DNA from: Deefgea salmonis
Lineage (GTDB): Bacteria > Pseudomonadota > Gammaproteobacteria > Burkholderiales > Chitinibacteraceae
DNA: 64,000 nucleotides
Assembly (NCBI RefSeq): GCF_020531905.1
Contig: NZ_JAJAWG010000002.1
Span: forward strand, 186,001-250,000
Reading direction: 5' to 3'
In this document: positions 35,570-46,050 of the stretch, piece after piece
Layout of the letters: every line of letters starts with the position of its first letter
Position numbering within the stretch: the stretch's first letter is position 1
Program-made: the position numbers and the translations under genes
Notes under the pieces: generated by a model
Told to the model about the DNA's origin: nothing
The model's database searches: none
The model's input: the letters and a program-made list of their open reading frames with translations, nothing else

Positions 35570-37554
35570 TGGCTACTTTAGATTGGTATATGAATCGATT
35601 GCGTTGCATGAGTTTGCCAGAGGTGCTGCATCGTGTTGCAGCGCATTCTCGTAAATTATTGCAAGAGAAGGGATTACTGCTGGCTCATTCAAAGGCACCC
35701 GAACGCGTTGTGGCAACTGCGCCCTGGATTCAAAAGCCTGAGCATCTAAGTTCTGATGAATGTGCTGCAATTTTGAATTCAGCAGCGCATTTGTTGGCTG
35801 GGCGGTGGGATGTCTTTGGGCAACGATTACCATTGGGTATGCCACCTGATTGGCAAGTTGATCCTTTAACAGGTATTCGTGCTCCAGTCAGCTTCGGTTT
35901 GCGCTTAGCAATTAGTCAACGTAACGTCGTTGGGGATATCAAATATTTGTGGGAGCCAGCCCGTCATCTTGAATTAGTAACTTTGGCGCAGGCTTGGGTT
36001 TTAACACAAGATTTACGCTACATTTCGGCGCTGCAGGACTGCTTCGCATCTTGGCTAAAAGATGCTCCCTATCCGAATGGGCCGCATTGGTCGAGCAGCC
36101 TTGAAACAGCAATTCGCTTGATTAATTGGTCGATTATTTGGCAATTAGTCGGGCAAGATGATTCTGCTTTGTGGGCTGGTGAAGTGGGTCATAAACTCAA
36201 ATCGGATTGGTTGGCGCATATATATCAATCCTTATTTTTTATTCGGCATCATTTATCTCAACATTCATCTGCCAATAATCATTTAATTGGTGAGTTGTCT
36301 GGCTTGCTGGTGGCTTGCATGACTTGGCCTTTCTGGGCCGAATGCAGCCAATGGCGAGATTTCGCGAAGGACAACCTGCTAAAGCAAGCACTGTTGCAAA
36401 ACGGCGTTGATGGCGTCAATCGCGAACAAGCCATGTCTTACCAGCAATTTGTGTTTGAATTTTTGTTCTGGGCTGGGCGCTCTGTAGAGGCTACGCCGTA
36501 TGCATTCTCTGCGGACTATTGGGAGCGCTTGTATGCAATGGGCGAGTGGGTTGCTGCTGTGCGAGATGTGGCTGGCAATGTTCCTAGCATTGGTGATGCG
36601 GATGATGGCTATGTCACGCAGTTAGCGCGCGATTCAGCGACATCACCGTTTGATCATTTATTGCAAGTCTGTGGTGAAATTTTTGGGTGTGCGCCGTGGC
36701 AGACATTAGGTTGTCATTCAGCAGCGGCAAAATGGTGGCTGTCTTTTCCTTTATCAAAACCTAAACGCAATGCCAATCTGCTTGCCGTACCGCGCTTGTT
36801 TGCTGAGGGTGGGTATGCAGTGATTGGCTCTGACTGGGGTATGCCATCAGAGGTTAAGTTAACACTGGATTCGGGGCCATTAGGCTATCTGGGTATCGCT
36901 GCTCATGGGCATGCTGATGCCTTAGCTATATTACTTTCTGTTGGCGGCATGCCGGTGCTGGTTGATTCAGGTACGTACAGTTATCACGCTGAAGGCGGAT
37001 GGCGTGATTATTTTCGCGGTACTGCGGCACACAATACGGTCTGTATTAACGGGCAAGATCAGTCGGTTAGTGGCGGTAAATTTATGTGGGTAAAGCAGGC
37101 CAAATCGGTACTGCATGATTTTACATTTGGTGATGGCTTGACGACTTGGTGTGCGTCTCAGGATGGTTATCAGCGATTGGAAAGCAAAGTGGCTCATCTG
37201 CGACGTGTTGAATACTCACATGCCGAGCAGATTGTGCGGGTGTTTGATGAAATTGATGCCGCTTCGCCTTGCTCGATTTCTATCAATTGGCAGCATGCAC
37301 CAGATCTTGAGGTCGTTTGCGCTGATGCGGGATGGGCGATTCGTTCGCCAAAATTTAACATTGTGGCCACTGTGTCTGGTGCTGATTTTTCTTTGATTGC
37401 TCAGCGTGGTGCATTGAGCCCAATTGCGGGATGGGTTTCTGAGCGTTATGGAGAAAAGCAGCCTGCGACTCGTTTAGATTGTCGTATTGCAAACCATGTA
37501 GGTAAATCAATCTGGATTACAGAATTTAAAATTGAATTTTTAGAAATTGGTTAA
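35569..37554 (+). CDS. Heparinase II/III-family protein of the polysaccharide locus
   Basis: The 661-residue protein has an N-terminal region WYMNRLRCMSLPEVLHRV typical of locus-linked heparinase-like proteins. An alpha-toroid with HHLSQHSSANNHLIGEL follows, then the beta-domain AAHGHADALAILLSVGGMPVLVDSGTY and GTAAHNTVCINGQDQS. No signal peptide is visible. This differs from the lyase at 30798 and suggests cytoplasmic or cryptic export. It is a candidate lyase for uronate-containing chains, in line with WecC downstream. Confidence 0.82.
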   Translation: MATLDWYMNRLRCMSLPEVLHRVAAHSRKLLQEKGLLLAHSKAPERVVATAPWIQKPEHLSSDECAAILNSAAHLLAGRWDVFGQRLPLGMPPDWQVDPLTGIRAPVSFGLRLAISQRNVVGDIKYLWEPARHLELVTLAQAWVLTQDLRYISALQDCFASWLKDAPYPNGPHWSSSLETAIRLINWSIIWQLVGQDDSALWAGEVGHKLKSDWLAHIYQSLFFIRHHLSQHSSANNHLIGELSGLLVACMTWPFWAECSQWRDFAKDNLLKQALLQNGVDGVNREQAMSYQQFVFEFLFWAGRSVEATPYAFSADYWERLYAMGEWVAAVRDVAGNVPSIGDADDGYVTQLARDSATSPFDHLLQVCGEIFGCAPWQTLGCHSAAAKWWLSFPLSKPKRNANLLAVPRLFAEGGYAVIGSDWGMPSEVKLTLDSGPLGYLGIAAHGHADALAILLSVGGMPVLVDSGTYSYHAEGGWRDYFRGTAAHNTVCINGQDQSVSGGKFMWVKQAKSVLHDFTFGDGLTTWCASQDGYQRLESKVAHLRRVEYSHAEQIVRVFDEIDAASPCSISINWQHAPDLEVVCADAGWAIRSPKFNIVATVSGADFSLIAQRGALSPIAGWVSERYGEKQPATRLDCRIANHVGKSIWITEFKIEFLEIG

Positions 37555-37561
37555 TTATTAT

Positions 37562-38317
37562 ATGAAAAATACTCGTTTAGAAATTTTAGGTTGTTCTGTT
37601 GATAACTTAAACATGCAAGAAACATTAGTACGAATTGGTGAGTTAATTGAATCGGGAATGCCGAATCAACATGTCGTAATTAATGCAGATAAAGTCGTAA
37701 AGGCTGATAAAGACCCCGAATTACGTCAAATTATTAATGATTGTGCATTAATTAATGCCGATGGTATGCCAGTGGTTTGGGCGTCTAAATTATTGGGCAT
37801 TCCTTTAAAAGGACGGGTGGCTGGCGTTGATTTGTTTGTTGAGCTGATGCGCTATTCGGCCGAGCAGGGCTGGCGGGTTTATTTTTTGGGTGCCAAAGAG
37901 GCGGTGGTTAAAGGCGTGGTGGATAAATTTACCGCTCAGTACCCGAACCTACAGATTGCTGGCTATCGCAATGGGTATTGGTCTGCAGGCGAGGAGCAGT
38001 CTGTTGTGGATGCCATTACCCTGAGTAAAACTGATTTGCTGTTTGTGGCGATTAGCTCGCCAAAGAAAGAGCAATTTTTAGGTAAGTATCAATCGCAAAT
38101 GAAAGTGCCGTTTGCGATGGGCGTGGGCGGTACGTTTGATGTCATGGTGGGTAAAACGCAGCGGGCGCCTGTTTGGATGCAAAAATCTGGGCTGGAATGG
38201 TTTTATCGCTTTTTGCAAGAACCGCGCCGAATGTTTAAACGTTACTTTATCGAAGATATGTATTTCTTTGTCTTATTGGGCAAGGCCGTTTTTGCAAAAG
38301 CGATGGGTAAATCATAA
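37562..38317 (+). CDS. WecG/TagA/CpsF-type glycosyltransferase (GT26)
   Basis: The 251-residue protein has [57 protein letters not shown] and [13 protein letters not shown]. The end, [37 protein letters not shown], is diagnostic of GT26. Family members transfer ManNAc (TagA) or ManNAcA (WecG). That fits the UDP-ManNAc(A) genes wecB and wecC directly downstream, so ManNAcA transfer is a reasonable guess. I start at the ATG at 37562 over a TTG at 37547. Its end overlaps the wecB start. Confidence 0.9.
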   Translation: MKNTRLEILGCSVDNLNMQETLVRIGELIESGMPNQHVVINADKVVKADKDPELRQIINDCALINADGMPVVWASKLLGIPLKGRVAGVDLFVELMRYSAEQGWRVYFLGAKEAVVKGVVDKFTAQYPNLQIAGYRNGYWSAGEEQSVVDAITLSKTDLLFVAISSPKKEQFLGKYQSQMKVPFAMGVGGTFDVMVGKTQRAPVWMQKSGLEWFYRFLQEPRRMFKRYFIEDMYFFVLLGKAVFAKAMGKS

Positions 38318-39447
38318 TGAAAGTTCTAGTTGTATTTGGCACTCGCCCAGAGGCGATCAAGATGGCACCCGTGGTGGCGGCTTTGCAGGCTGATGCGCGT
38401 TTTGATGCCAAGGTGTGCGTTACCGCGCAGCATCGGCAAATGCTGGATCAAGTCCTAGCTTTGTTTGCGATTAAGCCTGATTTTGATTTGGATTTAATGC
38501 AGCAAGGGCAAGATTTGACTGATATTACCAGCCGAGTTTTATTGGGCATGCGCGGTGTGTTTGCCCAATGGCAGCCGGACATTGTCTTGGTGCATGGCGA
38601 TACCAGTACCACGATGGCGGCTAGTCTGGCTGCCTTCTACCAGCGTATACCTGTTGGTCATGTAGAAGCTGGCCTACGTACTGGCAACATTTACTCGCCT
38701 TGGCCAGAGGAAATGAATCGCAAAATTGCGGGTGCGATTAGTGCCGTGCATTTTTCGCCGACTGAAACGTCGAAAAATAATCTACTGCGCGAAGCTGTCA
38801 ATCCCGCTCATGTGCATGTAACGGGCAATACGGTGATTGATGCTTTGCTGGATGTGGCGGCGCGGATTAAAAACGATAGCGAATTAAATGCTGAATTAGC
38901 CGCGCAATTCCCATTCTTGGATGCGACAAAACGCCTGATCTTGGTAACCGGCCATCGCCGTGAGAATTTTGGTCAAGGGTTTGAGAATATTTGCGCGGCA
39001 TTGGCCGAGTTGGCGCAACGCCCGGATGTAGAGATTCTTTATCCAATGCATTTGAACCCAAATGTACAAGAGCCGGTGCGCCGTATTTTATCGGGTTTGC
39101 CGAATGTGCATTTGATTGAGCCACAAGATTACTTGCCGTTTGTATATTTGATGACGCGTGCCAACTTGATTTTGACCGATAGTGGTGGGGTACAAGAAGA
39201 AGCGCCATCTCTGGGTAAGCCGGTATTAGTCATGCGCGATACCACCGAGCGCCCAGAGGCGGTCGATGCCGGTACGGTGAAGTTAGTGGGTACGAATCAA
39301 GCGCTGATTGTGAAAGAAGCGACCGAGTTACTCGACAATCCTGCCGCGTATGAGCAAATGTCACGCGCACATAATCCATATGGTGATGGTTTAGCAGCAA
39401 AACGAATTAACGATATTCTTGCAACTGGGAGTTTTAAGCATGGCTAA
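38317..39447 (+). CDS. wecB: UDP-N-acetylglucosamine 2-epimerase (non-hydrolysing)
   Basis: The 376-residue enzyme begins [16 protein letters not shown] and contains [36 protein letters not shown] and [27 protein letters not shown]. It converts UDP-GlcNAc to UDP-ManNAc in the cytoplasm. It overlaps wecC by 8 bases, so both precursor enzymes are coupled. Confidence 0.95.
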   Translation: MKVLVVFGTRPEAIKMAPVVAALQADARFDAKVCVTAQHRQMLDQVLALFAIKPDFDLDLMQQGQDLTDITSRVLLGMRGVFAQWQPDIVLVHGDTSTTMAASLAAFYQRIPVGHVEAGLRTGNIYSPWPEEMNRKIAGAISAVHFSPTETSKNNLLREAVNPAHVHVTGNTVIDALLDVAARIKNDSELNAELAAQFPFLDATKRLILVTGHRRENFGQGFENICAALAELAQRPDVEILYPMHLNPNVQEPVRRILSGLPNVHLIEPQDYLPFVYLMTRANLILTDSGGVQEEAPSLGKPVLVMRDTTERPEAVDAGTVKLVGTNQALIVKEATELLDNPAAYEQMSRAHNPYGDGLAAKRINDILATGSFKHG

Positions 39448-40687
39448 GTATCAAACTGTAGCAATGATCGGCTTGGGTTATATCGGCTTGCCGACGGCAA
39501 CTGTGATTGCCAGTCGTGGCGTTAAAGTAATTGGTGTCGATGTGAATCAACACGCGGTTGATACCATCAATCGTGGGAAAATTCATATTGTTGAGCCCGA
39601 TTTAGATGGTTTGGTACATCACGTGGTGAATGAAGGCTTGTTGGTAGCGCAAACTACGCCATCAGAAGCTGATGCCTTTATGATTGCGGTGCCTACGCCT
39701 TTTACCGAAGGTACTAAGCCTGATTTGAGCTACATCGAGGCGGCTGGTAAAGCCATTGCACCTTTCTTAAAAAAGGGCAATTTGGTGATTCTGGAGTCGA
39801 CGTCGCCCGTTGGCGCTACTGAGAAGCTGGCTGGCTGGTTGGCCCAAGCACGCCCAGACTTAAGCTTTCCGCAACAAGCTGGCGAAGAAGCGGATGTGCA
39901 AGTGGCGTATTGCCCAGAGCGTGTTTTGCCAGGCCATGTGCTGCGTGAGCTGGTTGAGAATGATCGTATTGTGGGCGGTATGACCCAGCGTGCCGCAGAA
40001 ATGGCGGCTGATTTGTACCATATTTTTGTGAAAGGCGAATGCCTGCTGACCGATTGCCGCACCGCAGAAATGGCGAAGCTAACTGAAAACGCATTCCGCG
40101 ATGTCAATATTGCATTTGCGAATGAGCTGTCAATTATTTGCGATAAATTGGCGATTAATCCTTGGGAATTGATTAAGCTAGCCAACCGTCATCCACGTGT
40201 GAACATCCTGCAACCCGGTCCAGGCGTTGGCGGTCATTGCATTGCCGTTGATCCGTGGTTTATTGTGGATTCAGCGCCAGAAGAAGCACGCATTATTCGC
40301 ACTGCACGCGAAGTGAATGACTTTAAACCGCATTATGTGGTGACACAGGTAGTAGAGGCGGCGAGCAAGTTTAAAGCGCCCGTGATTGCGTGCTTGGGCT
40401 TGGCGTTTAAAGCTAATATTGACGATCTACGTGAAAGCCCTTCGGTCGGCATTGTGGCTGAATTGGCAGCAAAAGGCGTCGGTCGTATTTTGGCGGTTGA
40501 GCCACACGTTGATACCTTGCCGAAGAAATTACAAGGCAAGGTTGAATTGGTCGATACACAAACTGCAATTGATCAAGCCGATATTATTATTCTGTTGGTT
40601 GATCATAAGCATTTTGGCCGCATTCGTGCCGAGAAATTACAACGTTGCATCGTGATTGATACCCGTGGATTTTGGTCGAATAAATAA
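39440..40687 (+). CDS. wecC: UDP-N-acetyl-D-mannosamine dehydrogenase
   Basis: The 415-residue UDP-sugar dehydrogenase has a Rossmann motif ([19 protein letters not shown]), the central helix with [18 protein letters not shown], the catalytic Cys in [13 protein letters not shown] and [15 protein letters not shown]. The WecC-type signature and position after wecB indicate oxidation of UDP-ManNAc to UDP-ManNAcA with NAD. I start at the ATG at 39440, which has GGGAG 6-10 bases upstream. The product is a uronic acid, consistent with the lyases and CapK-like enzymes in this locus. Confidence 0.93.
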   Translation: MAKYQTVAMIGLGYIGLPTATVIASRGVKVIGVDVNQHAVDTINRGKIHIVEPDLDGLVHHVVNEGLLVAQTTPSEADAFMIAVPTPFTEGTKPDLSYIEAAGKAIAPFLKKGNLVILESTSPVGATEKLAGWLAQARPDLSFPQQAGEEADVQVAYCPERVLPGHVLRELVENDRIVGGMTQRAAEMAADLYHIFVKGECLLTDCRTAEMAKLTENAFRDVNIAFANELSIICDKLAINPWELIKLANRHPRVNILQPGPGVGGHCIAVDPWFIVDSAPEEARIIRTAREVNDFKPHYVVTQVVEAASKFKAPVIACLGLAFKANIDDLRESPSVGIVAELAAKGVGRILAVEPHVDTLPKKLQGKVELVDTQTAIDQADIIILLVDHKHFGRIRAEKLQRCIVIDTRGFWSNK

Positions 40688-40695
40688 TTGATACC

Positions 40696-40726
40696 AGCAA
40701 TCCAGCCGCTTTTCAGTTGGATTGCT
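40696..40726. terminator. Hairpin after wecC, weak terminator or processing site
   Basis: AGCAATCCA (40696-40704) pairs with TGGATTGCT (40718-40726). No T-run follows, so it may attenuate rather than stop transcription into the second CapK-like gene. Confidence 0.45.
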
Positions 40727-40771
40727 CTATAGTAGCAAAATATATAACGGGGCAAATTTGCGAGGCATTAA

Positions 40772-42061
40772 ATGTTGGCCAAAGTGTTTAAAAATATTTA
40801 TAACGAAGCTCGGTGCTATATTCCAGATCGCCTACTTTATGCAAAAGAATATTTTTCGATTAAGTCTATTTTGGCCTCTAATAATAAAATTCAGATCAGC
40901 GCCTTGGTAGAGGCCCAGTTGAAGCACGTTTTGTTAGTTTGTTTAAGAGATGTCAATTTCTATAAAAACAATGTTGCTATTTCATTGGCGGATATTGAAC
41001 ACAACGATCCTTTTGTGATGCTAAAATCATTTCCAATAATTTCTAAAAGTGATTTGATTACGCATAAAAATGATTTTGTGAATAAACAGTATACAAAATC
41101 ATTTCTATCTAAATCATCATCAAGTGGTTCGTCTGGGTTTGGTGTTGAAGTTTATCGCAATAAAAAAGCGGCAGATATTGAAAAAGCTTTCTTTTCGCAC
41201 TACTGGGGTAAGTTTGGATTTAATGTCGAGTCTTCTAGGACGGTTCGTATTGGTCAAGATGCTTTAAGATCCAGCAGTAAAAAACCGACCTTCATGCAAG
41301 GTAGTCGGTTAATGCTATCTCCAACGCATATTTCAGAAAATAATATAGATGAGATTGCCATGAGTATTTTAAAGTTTAAACCTGACTTTATTCATGGTTA
41401 TCCAAGTTGTATATATCAACTTGCTTGTTTACTCGACTCAATTAACGTAAAGATTAAAGTCAAAGCTGTTTTGTTGGCATCAGAACCGGTGTTAGATTCT
41501 CAATTGAAAATGATGAAAGATGTTTATATAGGCGAAATATCTGCAAATTATGGTTTGTCAGAAAGAACTAATTTGGCATTTTCAACGTATGAAGAAAATG
41601 ATGGTATGAGTTATACATTCGATGAGTTGTATAGCGTGAATGAATTTATTGATGATGAGTTAGGTACTCAAATTATTGGTACGTCATTGTGGAATGAGGT
41701 TATGCCCTTAATTCGTTATCAAACGCAGGATTATGTAAAAATAACATCTGACAATAAAATACGTATAGATGGTAGACAGCAGCATTATTTAATAGCTAAA
41801 AACGGATTAAAAATACCAAGCCTTATTGTTGACGATGTTCCTTGGCAATATATTAGCCAAATTCAGATTAAGCAACCCAAATCGGGCTGCATTATACTGT
41901 ATGTTGTATTAAAAATGGATGTACATATTGATGGCGCAATCGAATTCATTACGAACCGGCAGAAAGCACTTTGGGGTGAGTGGTTTGATGTTGAAATTGT
42001 CGTAAAAGAAAAGTTAGAGCGCACGCAAGCAGGAAAAATCAACTTGGTGATTTTCGATTGA
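40772..42061 (+). CDS. CapK-like adenylate-forming enzyme, copy 2
   Basis: The 429-residue protein has the AMP-binding loop region KSSSSGSSGFGVEVYRN, less canonical than the SSGTTGSP of copy 1. It continues with FIHGYPSCIYQLA, SANYGLSERTNLAF and MPLIRYQTQDYVKI. It belongs to the same PaaK/CapK fold as the protein at 33181 but is clearly diverged. The weak loop lacks the TTG step, so activity may be altered. It is the last gene of the plus-strand locus, closed by a terminator at 42081. An unusual pairing: two such enzymes in one polysaccharide locus suggest sequential activation or a two-step decoration. Confidence 0.75.
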   Translation: MLAKVFKNIYNEARCYIPDRLLYAKEYFSIKSILASNNKIQISALVEAQLKHVLLVCLRDVNFYKNNVAISLADIEHNDPFVMLKSFPIISKSDLITHKNDFVNKQYTKSFLSKSSSSGSSGFGVEVYRNKKAADIEKAFFSHYWGKFGFNVESSRTVRIGQDALRSSSKKPTFMQGSRLMLSPTHISENNIDEIAMSILKFKPDFIHGYPSCIYQLACLLDSINVKIKVKAVLLASEPVLDSQLKMMKDVYIGEISANYGLSERTNLAFSTYEENDGMSYTFDELYSVNEFIDDELGTQIIGTSLWNEVMPLIRYQTQDYVKITSDNKIRIDGRQQHYLIAKNGLKIPSLIVDDVPWQYISQIQIKQPKSGCIILYVVLKMDVHIDGAIEFITNRQKALWGEWFDVEIVVKEKLERTQAGKINLVIFD

Positions 42062-42080
42062 TGCTGTTGCTGAGTGATGA

Positions 42081-42112
42081 AAAAAGCCCTGCTCAATTTG
42101 AACAGGGTTTTT
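42081..42112. terminator. Bidirectional terminator closing the exopolysaccharide operon
   Basis: CCCTG and TCAA (42087-42096, with one bulge) pair with TTGA and CAGGG (42098-42107). An A-run precedes and a T-run follows. It separates convergent genes. Confidence 0.85.
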
Positions 42113-42122
42113 ACAATTAAAA

Positions 42123-42629
42123 TTATGCAGTTTTGATTCTACGACGGCGAGCAGTGAGTAGACCAATTAGTCCTAATCCCATTAAGGCATAGGTGGCTGG
42201 CTCTGGCACGGCAGTAACGGTGTAGTTTAAATTACCCGTGTAGTTGCTGCTAATACCATTAAATTGGAATTTATAGTTTTTATTGGCTGAAAATGTATTG
42301 CTAAATAAAAATTGCCCTGTTGCTCCAAAGAATTGAGTATTAATTACTTTGCTGCCTTCCAGTAGTTTTACCGACAACCAATCAAATGTGCCTTTGCCAA
42401 CATTATTGGCTTTTTGTTCAGTAAAAAAGCTAAACAAAATTGGCGATTGATCCGTTACTTTAAAGCTAATTGAGTTATAGATCCATTCATCGCCAGAATT
42501 CTTATTGATTTTTTGCTCAGCACTAAACTCACTACCCTGATTTAATGTCACTTTTGTGACCGCTGCTTGGCTAGATATTGCAGTAAGACCAATGATTGCA
42601 GCGCATACAAAATGGCTAATTTTTTTCAT
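42123..42629 (-). CDS. PEP-CTERM protein
   Basis: The 168-residue protein has an N-terminal signal peptide (MKKISHFVCAAIIGLTAISSQA) and a beta-rich body with SILFSFFTEQ-like strands. The C-terminal sorting tail VPEPATYALMGLGLIGLLTARRRR has the PEP box, hydrophobic helix and Arg cluster. Exosortase B would process this tail. Functions of such proteins are unknown, and several have been tied to floc or biofilm matrix. It is transcribed convergently with the EPS operon. Confidence 0.92.
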   Translation of the reverse strand: MKKISHFVCAAIIGLTAISSQAAVTKVTLNQGSEFSAEQKINKNSGDEWIYNSISFKVTDQSPILFSFFTEQKANNVGKGTFDWLSVKLLEGSKVINTQFFGATGQFLFSNTFSANKNYKFQFNGISSNYTGNLNYTVTAVPEPATYALMGLGLIGLLTARRRRIKTA

Positions 42630-43020
42630 TTATATACCTATATAATAGATTACTTAAATTGAAAGTATGTTAATAGTTGGCATTTTAACTGGTGATGTCT
42701 TTAGCTCAAAGCGTTTAGTTCAGTACGGTGTGAATTTATTTTTATACCTGTATTTTGGGTACAATTGATTTCATTTTTATTACTTGCCGCAATTGAATGA
42801 GCAGTAGTGTATTAATGCGTTAAGTGGTTAAGAGAAATACTTTTGACTCTTCGTCGCATTTGCTCAGCTAGCAAAGCATTGCATTCGTTGGCAAGCCAGC
42901 GCCTACCAGTTTCAATCCCTTATTCGTGAGCAATTATTTTCATCTGAGGGTGTTGCTTAATTACTTTTGGCCAAATTGGATTGATTATGACTGATATTTC
43001 TGCGGCTATCGTTTGCGGCA
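42630..43020. other. Intergenic region between two PEP-CTERM genes
   Basis: About 390 bases. Short open stretches exist (for example one around 42880-42990 on the plus strand), but none has a start site, ribosome-binding site and protein similarity together. The left end must hold the promoter of the PEP-CTERM gene at 42629. Confidence 0.5.
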
Positions 43021-43021
43021 T

Positions 43022-43052
43022 AAAAAACAGCGCTAGCGTATTGCTAGCGCTG
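43022..43052 (-). terminator. Rho-independent terminator of the second PEP-CTERM gene
   Basis: A 10-bp perfect stem, CAGCGCTAGC (43028-43037) with GCTAGCGCTG (43043-43052). On the minus strand it is followed by six T, 20 bases past the stop codon. Confidence 0.9.
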
Positions 43053-43071
43053 TGTTGAGTTGTACTGCTAG

Positions 43072-43623
43072 TTAGTGCGCTTGTTGACGACGGCGTGCAG
43101 CGAGTAGCCCGAGCAAGCCCAAACCCATTAAGGCATACGTTTCTGGCTCAGGCACGGGTGTGACTGTCGCGCTCATCGTTCCGCCCTTAAAGCTAGGATT
43201 GGTGAACGTGAATTGTGTGTTGTAAGCAAATTTGGCATCTTCAATTGCGCTAAAGCTATAGGTGCGAGCCCAAGAGGAAGTACCAATCATTGCATCTTGA
43301 AATGTTGCAATCAGATGGGGTGCAGAGGTGAAATTGGGGTTGGTGCCTGTCCAATTGACTTGAGTAATCAATGAAAGCGCACTGATCAGCTTGCCTGAGT
43401 CTGGCGCGCCGTCAATTTTGAACGTCAGCTGATAGTCCCCAGTGTGTGCGATATTAAAAAAACCATAGCTAGTGAAGTTTGTCGTATCGTGGCTGCTGCT
43501 AAATAGCGTCACGAGTTGCTGATCAACGGTTTGTTCTGCAGGCGTTAAATTGAGGGTGGCGGCTTGACTTAAGCTGACTGCTGAACTGATGACGATTGCG
43601 GCTGCGATATGGATTAATTTCAT
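43072..43623 (-). CDS. PEP-CTERM protein
   Basis: The 183-residue protein has a signal peptide (MKLIHIAAAIVISSAVSLSQA) and a secreted body with short motifs such as HTGDYQLTFKIDGAPD. The tail VPEPETYALMGLGLLGLLAARRRQ is a typical PEP-CTERM signal. It differs strongly from the neighbouring PEP-CTERM protein except in its tail, so the two are not simple duplicates. I start at the ATG at 43623. An in-frame TTG two codons upstream is weaker. Confidence 0.92.
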   Translation of the reverse strand: MKLIHIAAAIVISSAVSLSQAATLNLTPAEQTVDQQLVTLFSSSHDTTNFTSYGFFNIAHTGDYQLTFKIDGAPDSGKLISALSLITQVNWTGTNPNFTSAPHLIATFQDAMIGTSSWARTYSFSAIEDAKFAYNTQFTFTNPSFKGGTMSATVTPVPEPETYALMGLGLLGLLAARRRQQAH

Positions 43624-43836
43624 ATTCAAATCTCATTGAGGATTTTAAAATCAGTACATGTTAATATTCTAACTAATTGATTATTAACAATATTTACTTG
43701 AAATGAAATGCTAATCGCATACTGTCGCAAAGTCAAAGCAATGGTGTAAGTTATTTTTAATTAATATAAAATTAATAGTAAATTTTTTGTAATTTATTTT
43801 TGTGGAACGATTTTAGTTTTGGGTCGATGTAATAAC

Positions 43837-43867
43837 AAAAAAACCGGCGAATTTCGCCGGTTTTTTT
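43837..43867. terminator. Rho-independent terminator of htpG
   Basis: CCGGCGA pairs with TCGCCGG around a 3-base loop near 43851-43853, flanked by an A-run and a T-run. It stands about 30 bases past the htpG stop on the minus strand. Confidence 0.9.
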
Positions 43868-43895
43868 GGGGCTGGTTAACTACAAATCCATGCGT

Positions 43896-45797
43896 TTAGT
43901 TTTGCATCGCCAGCATCAAGCCATTCAAGCGTTTTACGAATGAAGCAGGGTCTTCGAGCTGACCGCCTTCGGCCAATAAAGCTTGGTCAAAAATCAGCTG
44001 AGTCCAATCGCCAAACTGCGCACTGGCCACTTCAGATTTGAGCTTGTTGATCAATGGATGCGTCGGATTGACTTCCAAAATTGGCTTGCTGCCTTTTACA
44101 TCTTGCCCCGCTGATTTGAGCAAACGCTCCAAGTTCGCGCTCATGTCTTGATTTTCAACCACCAAACAAGCTGGGCTGTCGGTCAAGCGATGGGTTACGC
44201 GGATGTCTTTGACCGCATCGCCAAGCACGGCTTTCATTTGCTCAATCACGTCTTTCAGCTCGGTGGCAGCGGCTTCTTGCTCTTGCTTTTCGGCTTCGTC
44301 GGTAAATTGCTCTAAATCGAGCTCGCCTTTGGCGACCGACTGGAGTTTTTTACCTTCAAATTCGGTTAAGCCGCTAAATGCCCATTCATCAACGCGATCA
44401 GACAATAGCAAGACTTCGATGCCTTTTTTGCGGAACACTTCCAGATGTGGGCTGTTTTTCGCTGCGGCATACGAATCGGCGGTGATGAAGTAGATCTGCT
44501 CTTGGCCTTCTTTCATGCGGCCGATGTAGTCAGCGAGCGATACGGTTTGCTCGGCATTGTCATTGAGGGTGGAAGCAAAACGGCAGAGCGCGGCGATGCG
44601 TTCTTTGTTACCAAGGTCTTCACCAACGCCTTCTTTGAGTACTTTGCCAAACTCAGTCCAAAATGCAGCGTATTTGGCTTGTTCTGCGCCATCGTCAGCG
44701 TTGGCCATGCTTTCTAACAGACCCAGCACTTTTTTAACGCAACCGGATTTGATTTGTTCGATGTCTTTGCTGTGTTGCAAGATTTCACGCGACACGTTGA
44801 GCGGCAAATCGGCTGAATCAATCACCCCGCGGATAAAGCGCAGGTATTGCGGCAGCAATTTTTCACTGTCTTCCATGATGAATACGCGGCGTACGTACAG
44901 CTTCACCCCATGGCGACGTTCGCGGTCGTATAAATCAAATGGCGCACGTTTTGGCACGTACAGCAGCTCGGTGTATTCTTGGCGGCCTTCGACTTTGGCG
45001 TGGCTCCAAGCGAGCGGTTCTTCGTAGTCGTGCGCAACGTGTTTATAAAATTCGATGTATTGCTCAGGCGTGATGTCAGATTTGCTGCGCGTCCATAAAG
45101 CATTGGCTTGATTGACGGTTTCTTCGCCTTCGGCGGGTTTAATTGAACCGTCTTCGTTGTAGCCTGCTTGCGCTGGCATCATGATCGGCAAAGTGATGTG
45201 GTCTGAATATTTGCGGATGATGCTGCGTAAACGCCAATCGTTGAGAAATTCTTCTTCGCCTTCTTTGAGGTGCAGCACGATGGTCGTGCCACGACTGGCT
45301 TTTTCAACGGTTTCTAGCGTGAATTCGCCATCGCCTTTGGATTCCCATTGCGTGGCAGTTGCTTCGCCTGCGCGGCGGGTGGTGAGAGTGACTTTATCGG
45401 CAATGATAAAGGCCGAGTAAAAACCCACGCCAAATTGACCGATTAAATGCGCGTCTTTTTGTGCGTCGCCAGAGAGTTGGCTAAAGAATTCTTTGGTGCC
45501 AGAGCGGGCGATCGTGCCAATATTTTGGATCACTTCATCGCGGCTCATCCCGATGCCGCTATCGCTGATGGTGATGGTTTTGGCATCGGCATCAAAGCTC
45601 ACGTGAATTTTGAGTTCGGGGTCATTGCCAAACAGGCTGTCATTATTGATGGCTTCAAAACGCAATTTGTCGCATGCATCAGAGGCATTGGACACTAGTT
45701 CGCGTAAGAATATTTCTTTGTTGGAATACAAAGAATGAATCATCAGTTGCAAGAGTTGTTTGACTTCGGCTTGAAAGCCTAATGTTTCTTTAGACAT
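43896..45797 (-). CDS. htpG: Molecular chaperone HtpG (Hsp90)
   Basis: The 633-residue Hsp90 has an N-terminal ATPase with [30 protein letters not shown] and [15 protein letters not shown] middle domain ([25 protein letters not shown]) and the C-terminal dimerisation domain follow. Length is within the bacterial range. HtpG folds and protects clients with Hsp70 under heat stress. No sigma-32 promoter could be fixed by eye in the 250-base divergent region. Confidence 0.97.
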   Translation of the reverse strand: MSKETLGFQAEVKQLLQLMIHSLYSNKEIFLRELVSNASDACDKLRFEAINNDSLFGNDPELKIHVSFDADAKTITISDSGIGMSRDEVIQNIGTIARSGTKEFFSQLSGDAQKDAHLIGQFGVGFYSAFIIADKVTLTTRRAGEATATQWESKGDGEFTLETVEKASRGTTIVLHLKEGEEEFLNDWRLRSIIRKYSDHITLPIMMPAQAGYNEDGSIKPAEGEETVNQANALWTRSKSDITPEQYIEFYKHVAHDYEEPLAWSHAKVEGRQEYTELLYVPKRAPFDLYDRERRHGVKLYVRRVFIMEDSEKLLPQYLRFIRGVIDSADLPLNVSREILQHSKDIEQIKSGCVKKVLGLLESMANADDGAEQAKYAAFWTEFGKVLKEGVGEDLGNKERIAALCRFASTLNDNAEQTVSLADYIGRMKEGQEQIYFITADSYAAAKNSPHLEVFRKKGIEVLLLSDRVDEWAFSGLTEFEGKKLQSVAKGELDLEQFTDEAEKQEQEAAATELKDVIEQMKAVLGDAVKDIRVTHRLTDSPACLVVENQDMSANLERLLKSAGQDVKGSKPILEVNPTHPLINKLKSEVASAQFGDWTQLIFDQALLAEGGQLEDPASFVKRLNGLMLAMQN

Positions 45798-46050
45798 AGT
45801 CTTATTGCTTCCTGTGGGTTGAACAACATGAATGCTTTACAAATGGGGGCATCGCAGCTTGCTTCAAGTGAGTTTGGCGCTTAATTCTCCGTGGCTTACG
45901 AAATCCACCAGAAAGCATGACAATTGAAACGAGAAACAAAATACACCTTTGTCATAAAAGACGCAGCTTGTGCGGTGCAGCAAGGCATTTTAAAGCTGAC
46001 ATGAAGTGCGGTGTTATAGTGTGATCAGATCAATTGGCGAGGGTGTTGCG

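Noticed and set aside
42870-42990. Open plus-strand stretch between the PEP-CTERM genes that might be a transposase or gene remnant
   Set aside because: No start codon with a ribosome-binding site and no recognisable motif. Too short to call a remnant.
44203-45698. Several plus-strand frames of 79-156 codons opposite htpG
   Set aside because: htpG is highly conserved over its whole length. These frames lack ribosome-binding sites and any recognisable domain.
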